From contig NC_092249.1 in assembly GCF_036320965.1 (NCBI RefSeq), positions 1,097,614-1,161,613 on the forward strand: a DNA stretch of 64,000 nt, written 5' to 3'. Positions 50,301 through 63,100 of this stretch are shown here, in pieces. A program made the translations under genes and the position numbers. This stretch comes from Panulirus ornatus (taxonomy: Eukaryota; Arthropoda; Malacostraca; Decapoda; Palinuridae). A model generated the notes under the pieces. That model had not been told where the DNA came from and made no database searches. It saw nothing but the letters and a program-made list of their open reading frames with translations. Numbering within the stretch: the first letter of the stretch is position 1; each line of letters starts with the position of its first letter.

Positions 50301-53300
50301 AAACACTTCACGTCCTCACATTTTTCTCCATTCAAACTCACATCCCAGTTTACCTGTCCCGGAACCCTACTGAACCTAATAACTTTGCTCTTATGCACAT
50401 TTACACTCATCTTTCTCCTTTCACACTTTTTCCAAACTCAGTCACCAACTTCTGCAGTTTTTCACTTGAATCAGCCTCCAGAGCTGTATCATCAGCAAAC
50501 AATAACTGACTCACTTCCTTGGCCCTCTCATGCCCAACAGACTGCATACTTGCCCCACTTTCCAAAACTCTTGCATTCACCTACCTAACCACCCCATCCA
50601 TAAACAAATTCAACAAGCAAGTGTACATCACACACCCCTGCCGCAGACTGACCTTCACCGTAAACCACTCACTCTCCTCTCTTCCTCCTCATACACATGC
50701 CAAACATCCTTGGTAAGAACTTTTCAATGCTTCTAGCAGCTTACCTCCCACGCCATATGTACTCTTAAGACCTTCCACAAAGCATCTGTATTAACCCTAT
50801 CATATGCCTTCTCTAGATCCATAAATGCTACATCCAAATCCTTTTGTTTTTCTAAGTATTTCTCACACATTCTTCAAAGCAGACACCTGATCCACGCATC
50901 CTCTACCACTTCTAAAACCATTCTTCATCTGTTTCCTGGTGCTACCTTGCTAATGTGGGAAGTGGCAATCGAGTATGATAAATATAAATGAAACAAGTTA
51001 ATGATTACTTGAACACTAAATCTTTCTTTGTCTGATAGAATTTTTTTTTCTTTGATTGCAGGAATGACAGTTCCTTCAACTTCATGGTCTTCTTCTTTGT
51101 ATTTTTCTTTCAACTGATTTTCAGCATAATTTGTGCCATTGGGATTCCAATGGGGAGTTGGTAAGTGACTTTGTATTTATGTTGCGATTTTATTTGCACA
51201 TCTCTTGAAGAAATGTATACAGTTGAATAATTTCCATTACTTTAAAGTTATTGTGTTATTGGTTGAAGCATGAAATTACAAATATTTTTTTGGGATATGA
51301 ATGAATGGAAACATTACTCTTGCTTGACATTTCAGTCGAAGAATGCGAATAAAAATTGAACTTTGGCTAATGATACTACAAAAGCCACTCTTTGCACATT
51401 ACAGTGATCATAAGTGATCATGAATGCATTGAGAGGTTGTTTGCTTTTGTTCCATTGCATGTTAATGAGTATGGAACTTTTGATAATGGAGAATACAGTT
51501 ATAGGGAGAAGAGGCCCTGTAACTTCCCACATCATAGGAAAGAAGAATGTGGTGGTCATAATAACCACCACTATTTGGTTGTTTTGATGATGATAATTGA
51601 CCAGTTCTTTAAATTGAAGAGAATATGCCAGTTATTGAACATAACTGGAAGGTGGATAGCAGTATTGCCAGGAAGATGTGGGAATGCTTTTCTTGTAATT
51701 GTGCAGTAAACAGGTAGTGAAGGGGAAATTAGTAATGGCTTCAAACACTGGGAAACAAAAAAGTTGTCTGTAACAAAAATATAGTGTAAAGTGAATTAGA
51801 ATAATATTCCTTCACTCTGTCATTAATCAGCTTAGGATGGTAAGATGTTTTGTTTAGCTACTCATTTTAGTGTTTTGTTTACATTTGTTAGAACACTGTC
51901 ATCCTGCTGGATGTTTATGATGGGAGACATAATGAGAAACACATGTGCACACAAATTCATAACAAACACATCCAAAATCATTCAGTTACAAATTATACTG
52001 AAAAAGGAATTCCTCTGTTTTGAGTTTTTGTCAACACCTCAGAGTCAATACATGTCCCAAATGAAATTGTTGAGTCCAAATGTGTTTTTCACCACATCTT
52101 ATAATTAACTGCTTTGTATTACTCAAGATATCATTACAGTATTACACAAAAGTCTCAATTGGAGTGCTTACTACTCTAGGGTAATTTTTCTGATTTTAAT
52201 GTCAGGAAAAGAATTTAGACATGGGGATTCAAGGAAACAGACTACTAAACTTTCGGGATTAAGCAAGAAGTACATGAGGGCTTTAGCTGCTCACCTAGCT
52301 AAATGAATCCATTAATACCAACAGGTATTCAGGGGATTATAGGAGAACTAAACTGTTTGTGCATCCTGCCTTTTTTTATTGCATTCAAAACCTGAAATAT
52401 TTCAAACAAGTCTCATTACAGACTCTAAAGCTATTAGGGGAAAATATGGATGACCAGATTTTCAAAAAGACTACCATGATAACCACATCACATTTCTTGC
52501 AGTCAATAACATTGCAGTGTTCTTTAACATTCAGCAACTCTTCACAATAGTCCTTCAGTCTTTTACACTCATGTTGTGGTTTGATAGTTTGCTGTTTACA
52601 TTAATAGAGTTGCATCTCTCTTTTCACAATGTCTTCTCATCCTTCAGATACTGTTCCAATGTGAAAGCAATCAAGGTAAACAATGGGGTAGTGTGCGAGG
52701 CTAATCAGTTGAGGTAGACTCTGGTGTCAGTATGTTATGCATGACAAGTAGAGAGTGGATATGTGGAAATGAAGCCATTATTTACTTCTTCCTGATGCTA
52801 TCTTGCTAAGGCAGGAGAACCAGTTTATAGGAAAGACAATTTTGTTTTCCTAAAGCTGCTAACTTCTCTTAATCCTCACTTCATATTTTTCCCATATGTA
52901 CAACCTCCTATATTTATCTGATTTCTGCTTTGTATTGATTCTTTAACCTGATAACTTTTTCCTTCTAGTTACTGTGCATTACCACTAACTAAGCCTCTGA
53001 TAACCTTTGTGTTACGTTTCTTGCATTCCCATCATACTATCAAGTCTTGGTTTTGTCACCATTCTTAGTGCTTATATTTTGCCTTGTTCATAAACACCAA
53101 CAATTTGATTTTTTCAGCATCTCATTTATTCCTCTACTATACAGTGTATTCTTTACCCCAGTCAACACATATAACACCATTTGTTTTACTCCTTTCTTTT
53201 CCTCAGCAGTTGATTTGTCATTTCTCATAGTAACTTCATCTTCTATCTTTACCTTCCCCTTAATACTCTAAGTATTTTACACCGCATGATTGTGTGAAGT

Positions 53301-56300
53301 GTGTACATATATTGACAGAATGTAATGTTGAAAATCCATGGATATCATTTTGTTTATACCCAGTCGTGCACATAAATGTGTCACTGATTACTTTTCAGTA
53401 TCATACTCAAATGAATATAATGGTTTTCAATTTTCACTGATGAAAGAAATCACCGTAATTGTTGTCAATCGAAAGTGTTAATTGCTTTCATTGCTTCTGA
53501 AAAAGGAAATCACTTGTGTATGTGGAAACTTAATCTCAGCTGCATTATATGTATTGTAATGTGATTCATTTTCAGGTTTAACTTTGCAGAGAGAAGCAGC
53601 TTCAAAATGGGTCATTTGGATTAAGGTTATCTCTTAGTTTTGAATGGAGAAATAAGCATTGAATTTCTTTGATGAGCAGTCAACATGTCTACATCTCTAG
53701 TTATGCATTTTTTTTCTTTTTTTGCATAACTCATTATGTATTCTTTGAAATTATATTAATAGATTTTATGATGTTGCAACACTAGAGTATCAAACATATG
53801 ATTTCATTATAATGTAAAGTATGATTATTTAAATAGGCTCATGCTTAAATTCAGTTAAGGTATCAGCCATTTTTTTATTGAATAACTCAGAATTATGCTG
53901 ATGGGTGTTGATAATTTGACTTATATTGCTGATTTATTTTTTTTATGGAAGTTGATTTGACTTTTATAATTGACTTTTTTTTTTTAGGGAGATTAATTTA
54001 ATATTACTGATATCATGATAGTGCATGCTACTAATGAACAAAACTTCAAAATTTAATTTTATTAGAATTAATGATTTTCCTTGCTCTGTAGATAATATAT
54101 ACAATTTATATGGTTTTAGATAGATTTTTTTTCCTCATGTTATATGTTTCTAATGTGATAAATGTTGTGTTACCAGCGGCTTCATCCTTGGACTATCCAC
54201 TTTGAGTCACAGCAATGCCCCAGCCAACTACATTGTTGGCATCATTGTGTTTATGATCGCTTTGGGTTTTGCTGCAATTGCAGCTATTGATGCCATCCTT
54301 CTTATCAAGGTAGTTTAGGCTGGACCATCATGTGTACCTCACTAAGGGGCTAGATTGAACTCAGTGAAAGCCTTATAATATTTCCACTGTGTTCTTTTAA
54401 AGCCGGTAATGGTATAGGAGCTCATGATGGCCCTTCAAGTTCCATTTATGACAAGATATGGCTGGATAATTCTAGAGGCATGCAGTTTATTTCCAAAATT
54501 TATTGCAATGTCACTTATTTTGTTGCCTAGTTTTGGAAGTGAAATTGGTGCTGTATCATCAAATACATTTGTACATGTTTTATTTTAATCATAAAATCCA
54601 GCAGTCGGAATTGCTGCTCATTAGATTGGTTTGCGTTTGAGCAAGAGCACTTACAATGCATGAAAGAAGAATTTTTTTTGTTTTGGTAAAATAGTATATT
54701 CCTCAGAACTAGAATTCTAATGAATTGCTGTTATAATTGATAGCTTTCATCCTCTTTCTCAGGTGGCACACATTGCTGGTCTTTCCATAAGAGTAATTTT
54801 CAGTAGAAACTGTGGAGAGGTAGATTGCATATGGAAGTAATCATTTGTTTAGTGGAAGATGTAGGTGAGATTTGGAGCATAGTGTTTTTCATGTCCATAG
54901 AATGGATATGGAACCAGTTTTTTAACTGTATAAGACTGCTTACTGTCTTATAATAATGTATTCTTACGACATTCTAGGCCATAAAATGTGCATCATTTGA
55001 GTGAAGAGGTGAAATCCTTAGGAGTATTTACTTTTTGTTTTAGGCAGTTAAGGAGCATTGTGTGTAGAAGTGAGAGTTTTTATTAGGTTTAACTCACATT
55101 CACAAAGCTTCAAAGAACAACTGTGATACTCCATTATTTATAGTTTTTGCAATTGTTTTTATGATTGTTGGATATTGTGTTAACAGATTGAATAGTTTCT
55201 GTGTAGGGTGTGCTCAGTGTGTGTGCCTGCAAATCTTAACCCTAAATTTTAGTTTTTTGACATTCTCTTGAAGCACCTTAGCCATAGTCCCCATTACTTT
55301 GATACTGATGAAGACCTTACCTGGAAGTCTTGAAGCAGAAGATTGTTGGAGTATGCACAGGCATGAAACTCATTTTGTTGTGCTAAAGGCTTTTCCTAGA
55401 GAACTGTGATTGACACCCCTCATGTAAAAGAAATGGGTAAACAATCTTCTGATATACAATCAAGCTTTGCGGTAATTGTACAATTCTTGTACAGCATTGA
55501 ATGTGTATGGAGGCTGCATGATATTTATGCATGCTGTATAATTTGTTTTGAATTTTGATACTGTCCTCTATTACCAGATATCAAAGTTTTGTACTTTAGA
55601 TGCTTTCGAAGCTTCATTTTTGTAATGGTGATGTCATGCCATATAACATGCATTTTATTTTGTCACATGATTACTATTGTAGATTCAGGAGGGCTGTGTA
55701 ACTAATTGTAGGTTTGTAGGGAGTTCATAGTATGATACTGGATTCCTACTAATTAGATGATATCAATTGATGACTTGGTATTGCCTCTAGAATGTGTCTT
55801 ATGATTAAGCAGTTTGATGAATGTATGTATGTATGGGGAAAATATAAAAAGACGATGATGCTGTTGTAGTTCTGCCTTATTATAACTTGTTCTTTTCAGT
55901 TTCATCAGGTAGGTAAAGGAAAATGATTTACCAGACTAAAGCGTATTATATGATAATTTGGATCATCTTTTTGCCATAGGCTTTCTTGTGGAGAGTATCC
56001 TTAATGTGTCCACCCTCTGAAATGGCATGTTCAATCTTGTTATTAGCTCTATTGTTGAATAAAGATCTAAAGGATAGTATGATTTGATCATATATCAGAG
56101 ATCCCTTGGAATGGGAGAAAGAACACTGCCCATGTATTTCCTGCATGTCATTGAAGGTGACAAAGAGGGTCAGGAGCAGGTGACTGGAAATCCTCCCTTT
56201 CTGTATTACTTTCCAGAAGAAGATCAGAACAAGGAGCTAAGTGAGGATTTTCTCCTCTAAGGCTCTGTCGTTTGTTCCTGACACTAAGTCGCTTGCTCAG

Positions 56301-59300
56301 GAAATGGTGAGCATATACGAAAAAAGTAGGGATCATAAGATTTATTTTTTCATATGATCACAATTTGCCACATAAGTGAGATAGTGTCAGGGGTGTATGT
56401 CCCCATGTTAATTTAATTTGTTTATTGATGGGATGGTGAGGGAGGTAAATGCAAGAGTCTTTGAGAGCAGAGCTAGTATGCAGTCTGCAAGGGATGAGAG
56501 GGCCTGGGAAGTGAGTCATTTGTTTGCTGGTGATAAGCACTGGTGGCAGATTCAAATGTGAAACCGTAAAACTTGGTGACTGAGTTTGGAAGGGTATGTG
56601 ACAGGAGGAAGTTGAGAGTAAATGTGAATAAAATCAAGGATATTAGGTTTAGCAGAGTTTAGGGACAGGTTAGTTGGGCTGCAAGTGTGAATGTAGAAAA
56701 ATTGGAAGAATTGAAATATTTCAGATACATGGGAAGGACATTGCAGTAAATGGAACTGTGGAAGTGATTCACAGGGTTGGTGAAAGGGCAAAGGATCTGG
56801 GAGCTCTGACCAATGTGAAGAAAGAGAGATCATTTTCTGGGAATGCAAAAATGGGTGTTTGAAGGTATATTTGTCCCAGTATTATTATGTGGATGCGAGG
56901 AATGAGCTATAGATAAGTATATGTGGGGGAGGAGAGTGGGTGTGTTAGAAATGAAGTGTTCGAGGACCATATCTGGTGTCAGCTGGTTTGCTCAAGTAAG
57001 TAATGAAAGAGTAAGAGAGAGGTGTGGTAATGTAAGGAGTGTGTTTGAGATAGCCGAAAACACTGTGCTGAAATGGTTTGGACATTGGAGAGAATGAGTG
57101 AAGGAAGGTTGACAAAGAGGATATGTGTGTCAGAATTGGAGAGAACAAGGAGAATGTCTTTATCAACAGAAATTAGTTGATTTTATTTTTGTTATAAGGA
57201 GCTGTAAGCAAATATTTCACAAAAAAGATGATTGCTTTTTACAGATCATTGTTTCAAATTATTGAGTGTAGATGAAAGATGTATTGAAATGAGGAATTTT
57301 TGTATGAAGCAAAAGTGAATGTAGAAACTACATAATGCACATGTGGAACTGTATTAGATATGTTATGTAAACCAACCCTGCTCTGAAAAGAGGAATTTAC
57401 ATGAAATAGATAAACCATTAAATTCTGATCAGGTAGCGCCAGGTACAGACGAAGAAAGGCTGCATCCGCTCTCATCCATTTTTTAGCTGTCATGTGAAAT
57501 GTAGGAAAACCACAGACATTACTCGAGTAAGGAACTGTAGAAGCTGGTTTTGAATTTGGAAAATTATGTGGAAGAAGAAAGTTGAGAGAAAATGTAAAAC
57601 AGTTTAAAAGGAAAGAAAGAAAGATTGGTTTAAGTGTAAGTTTGAATTGAGAGAACTTAATAGGAAATAGAATGTTATAGATATCTGGCAATGGACTTGG
57701 CAGCAGTTGGAACCATGAGATCTAAGGTGAACCATAGGGATGGTAAGGGGGCAAGTGTCCTGGATTCATTGAAGAGTGTATGGAGGGAGAGGTCACTGTC
57801 TCTGAGGGTGAGAAAGATATATCTGATAGTATGGTAGTCCCAGTGGTGCTTTATGGGTGTGACTCTCGGGCCCTAAGTAGCAAAAAATAGAGGATTTTAG
57901 ATGCTTTGGAAATGAAAACCTTGTGAGCAACATGTAATGTAGGTTGGGTTGATTGTGTAAGAGATGGATGCAGTAGTAAGCTGAGTGACTGATAGAGCTG
58001 AATGGGGTGGGTGAATTGGTTTGAACATATAGAGAGGATGGGTGAAGGGAGACTGATAGAGAATATTTGTGTCATAAATGGAGGAAGCAAGAAACTGGGA
58101 AGACCGTATTGTGAACTATGTGATGTGAGGGGGGTTAATTGTGTAAGAATGATAGTGTAAGAGGTGGGTCCAGTAGTAAGCTGAGTGTGATCGAGAGAAC
58201 TGAAGGGGATGTGTTGAATTGGTTTGGGCATATAGAGCGAATTGGTGAAGGGAGACTGACTGAGAGAATATATATGTCGTAAATGGAGGAAGCAAGTAAT
58301 TGCGGGAGACCAAAATGGAATTGAAAGAAAGCATGGAAAGAAATTTTTGAGTTTTTAGGGCCACAACATGTGGGAGGATGAGAGGTTTGCAAGAGATGGA
58401 AGGAATTGGGGTAATGTGGTATACAGGATGTGATGTGCTGTCAGCAAGTTGAACCAGAGCACACAGAGTGGTCAAGGGACTCAGTAGAAATGTCTCTTGG
58501 ACTTATCTGTGGATAGGGGTCTCTAGTTTGGACATATTACCGTACATAACTGCTATATGGGAGGGTATTGATTGAGAGGGTGAAGGCATGTACAGAGCAT
58601 CAGATTGGGGAAGAGCAGTGTGGTTTCAGAAGTGGTAGAGGATGTGTGGATCAGGTGTTTGCTTTGAAGAATGTATGTGAGAAATACTTAGAAAAGCAAA
58701 TGGATTTGTATGTAGCATTTATGGATCTGGAGAAGGCATATGATAGAGTTGATAGAGATGCTCTGTAGAAGGTATTAAGAATATATGGTGTGGGAGGCAA
58801 GTTGTTAGAAGCAGTGAAAAGTTTTTATCGAGGATGTAAGGCATGTGTACGTGTAGGAAGAGAGGAAAGTGATTGGTTCTCAGTGAATGTAGGTTTGCGG
58901 CAGGGGTGTGTGATGTCTCCATGGTTGGTTAATTTGTTTATGGATGGGGTTGTTAGGGAGGTGAATGCAAGAGTTTTGGAAAGAGGGGCAAGTATGAAGT
59001 CTGTTGGGGATGAGAGAGCTTGGGAAGTGAGTCAGTTGTTGTTCACTGATGATTCAACGCTGGTGGCTGATTCATGTGAGAAACTGCAGAAGCTGGTGAC
59101 TGAGTTTGGTAAAGTGTGTGAAAGAAGAAAGTTAAGAGTAAATGTGAATAAGAGCAAGGTAATTAGGTATAGTAGGGTTGAGGGTCAAGTCAATTGGGAG
59201 GTAAGTTTGAATGGAGAAAAACTGGATGAAGTAAAGTGTTTTAGATATCTGGGAGTGGATATGGCAGCGGATGGAACCATGGAAGCAGAAGTGGCTCATA

Positions 59301-60108
59301 GGGTGGGGGAGGGGGCGAAAATCCTGGGAGCCTTGAAGAATGTGTGGAAGTCGAGAACATTATCTCGGAAAGCAAAAATGGGTATGTTTGAAGGAATAGT
59401 GGTTCCAACAATGTTGTATGGTTGCGAGGCGTGGGCTATGGATAGAGTTGTGCGCAGGAAGATGGGTGTGCTGGAAATGAGATGTTTGAGGACAATGTGT
59501 GGTGTGAGGTGGTTTGATCGAGTAAGTAACGTAAGGGTAAGAGAGATGTGTGGAAATAAAAAGAGCGTGGTTGAGAGAGCAGAAGAGGGTGTTTTGAAAT
59601 GGTTTGGGCACATGAAGAGAATGAGTGAGGAAAGATTGACCAAGAGGATATATGTGTCGGAGGTGGAGGGAACGAGGAGAAGTGGGAGACCAAATTGGAG
59701 GTGGAAAGATGGAGTGAAAAAGATTTTGTGTGATCGGGGCCTGAACATGCAGGAGGGTGAAAGGCGGGCAAGGAATAGAGTGAATATGATCGATGTGGTA
59801 TACTGGGGTTGACGTGCTGTCAGTGGATTGAATCAGAGCCTGTGAAGCGTCTGGGGTAAACCATGGAAAGCTGTGTAGGTATGTATATTTGCGTGTGTGG
59901 ACGTATGTATATACATGTGTATGGGGGTGGGTTGGGCCATTTCTTTCGTCTGTTTCCTTGCACTACCTCACAAACGCGGGAGACAGCGACAAAGCAAAAA
60001 AAAAAAAAAAAAGTGTTAGAGTTGATTTTTTTTTTTTTTTTGTGCTTGATATGGATGCCCAGTGTTCAGATACCACATTGAAAATACTGAACACTTACTG
60101 CTTAGTTG

Positions 60109-60158
<50 letters not shown>

Positions 60159-63100
60159 CTTTGTCTGGAGAGTGTAATTTCTGATAGAGGTGACAGAACG
60201 AAATAAACTTGGGTAAATTTTGGTGTTGAAGAAGAAAAGATAAGGTAGAGAACAGTACAGGGTTGAAGTCATTGGGTCCCTTAATAGAAGAGCGAAGGAT
60301 ACAGGTGTGAATATGGAAGTGAAGAAAGGATTATGGACAGCATAGTCATCCCAACCCTGACCTATGCAGCTGAAACGACATGGGATGAGTCACATAGGTC
60401 AAGAATCCAGGCTGTGGAAGTGAGTTATTTGAAAGGAGTATGTGGTATGACTAGATGGAGTGAATAAAATAATGAGGCGGTGTATGAGAGATCTGGTGTG
60501 TCAGGGAATGCTTAGGAAATGAATTGTGGAGTGGTAGAGTGGGTGAAACGTAATACTTTGAGGTGGTTTGGGCATGTGGAAAAAATGTAAGACAGGAAGT
60601 TTACAAGGTGAATGTATGACAGTGTCCTTTGGGGTTAGTGTGCAAGGAATACCATCTGAGACATGGGAAAATAGAGTGAAAAAGAGCACTGGAAGGAGAG
60701 AAATGGTGTAAGAATGCATGGAATGTTGTATTCGAGTGAGGCATGTGAGGAGGGGGATAAATGGAGACTCTTTTGGCTTGGCCACCATCTTGGTGGGAGT
60801 TCCCAAAGGGAATGGGCATCTGAGACATAGATAGATGATATGTCTGAGGGTGGGAGTTAAAGATTGAGTAGAGAGGTAGGTAGGTTTAGTGTTTGCTGGT
60901 TTATTTCAGTGTGTTTTTTGTTAAGTGTTCTATTTGCTGGAGGTGGTATCTGTGAGTAGAGGATACTGAAGTGTGAGCTGGTTTATGCTTTTGTTTCTAC
61001 TGGAGGGTTAGTGGTTAGTTATAGTGGGGGTGGGATGGTGTCTAGTTCTGTTACAGAGAATTGAGTCCTGAGTATGTTGAGGTGTGACTGTTTTGGGAAG
61101 ATCTTTGTTTCATTGTCAAGGTGATGAATGCTTGTGGTTGCTAGGCAATCAACAGTTGTTCTGAGTGCACAATTTTGTATGCTTTGCAATTGTCTTATTT
61201 GCTTTAGAGGATGAAATACCAGGCAGGTGAGACATAGTTTAAAGTGGAGCAGATGAATTGTTTTTTCCTTTTCCAAATCTGGTCCCAGGTAGTGTTCTGA
61301 GGGCATTTAGTATGTGTTGCTTTTGCATTGATGTTATTGATTTAGGGAGTGAAAGCTGAGTGTGTTGCACTTGATGCCTAGAATGGTTGGTGTTTTCTTC
61401 ACTATTCACTCTTCTTTACATTTTTGTTGAAAATGTAAGCCTTGCATCCTTTATAGCATTAATGGGGCTATTATACCATCAAACATACCCAAACTTTGCC
61501 TTTAATGTGATTAAATGGTTGACAAATATGGGAGTGCATCAGGACTGTGTAAAATCACAATGTGTCATGTGTTATTTTCATTTTGAAAGAGTATTTCTTG
61601 AGATTAGAATAGGCTGTGGAGTACACAAGTGGAAAGGAGTGGAAACTCCTGCAGGTTTGCATTTATGTTTCACTATTATGAGCAGAATTGGGGAATGGTT
61701 GAGTAGAGTGCAAACTCTGTTGACAATTATGTTCAGAGGATGTTGAAAATGATTGTGTATGAGGGAGGTTCTTGGTTTTTAACATGGGACATTCTTGTGG
61801 CAATATTTTAGATGGAACAGAAATAGGTTGTTTGTTGATATTAGGCATGTGAAAGTTAGTTAATAATTAGTAAACATGGTAGTGGGAAAGCTGAAACTGG
61901 CAGATTGAGTATACAGTGGTTGAATAGGAAGCTTTGAAGTTTAGAGTGTGAAGAAGTCTTATGATAGCTTGCTCTTTGCTACTGTTGTGTACAGATGTAA
62001 AGCATTAATTTTCGTAGTTTCATGTAAGTAAGAAAAGATTACGTTAGTGTAGTTGATAAAGTGTTGAATAAGTTGGAATTATAGAAATAGATGCAGATGG
62101 TGAAAATAGATTCAGGTGCAAGATATATGTATGTAGTTATAAAGGATATGTTAGAAATGACTAGGAAGTTGCATAAGTTAAAGTTTGTTTTGATATTGAA
62201 AGCAATAGGAGAAGAGATAGAATACAAGGGTTTGATAGACTGTTGGAGTGATTGTTATGGAGTGATTAGTAGCCCTTTGCAGTGAAGTTGTACAGGGTTA
62301 ATAATTAAAAGTATTATAGTGGTATAAATGACTTGTTTCACTTGAAAACACCGGACATTAAGTTGAGGATACATGAGTTAGCTGTGCTTCATGTAATTAT
62401 GGATGAATTTAAAGAACACAGGTGGAGCATTTGATTAGAAAAGTTGATAGATTGATATATTATACAGGTGACAAATATTTAATGTTTACTAACAATTTAG
62501 GTTGAGCTTTTAGTGTGTAAACTTCAGATTATATAGTAGTTCACATATCCTTGACCAGTCTTCAGTTTTACTGTGATTAAGGTATGATTTTTTCTGTAGC
62601 TCTTCCTCCAGACATAAGTCATTTTGCATATCTGTTTATTAGGTTATATTCACACATTTCTTACACACATACCCTCACGTTCTTTCTCTTTCTCATTTAG
62701 GTTCGCTTATTACTTTCATATTCATTTGGCATGTATACCTTCATGCTCTCTTTTGATACACAGTGATTTCTGTTTGTTTTGCACAACAATATTGTGTAAA
62801 CACACACATTTAGAAAATTTCTGTTACATTTTCATATTTCTTTACTGTAGCATGCCATCCTGCATAATTTTTCGCATTTCTTTTGTTGTCACCATTCAAT
62901 ACATACCATTCTTGTGATAACTGCTACTCGTTATTGCAATGTCTGTGTCAGTCTTCTATATTATTTTGGTTTCTTCCAGCGTCACAGCCATGTTTCATTT
63001 GATTATATGAATTTCAGTTGATCCTCTTTTTAAATAAAGAATATGAATTCATATATGTTTTGTTGGTGTTATTTATTACTTGCATTCAAGTGTATCATAC

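Noticed and set aside
53576..53623. Possible alternative exon after SCAMP exon 7 (acceptor 'gattcattttcag'), giving [11 protein letters not shown]... then stop
   Set aside because: It would remove span 4 and stops after 16 residues; no family similarity and no donor needed. Could be a poison exon, but sequence alone does not support it over exons 8a/8b.
61387..61746. 119-codon plus-strand open frame upstream of exon 8b
   Set aside because: Has a hydrophobic start, but no similarity to SCAMP or other families and no phase-compatible splice sites that I could support.
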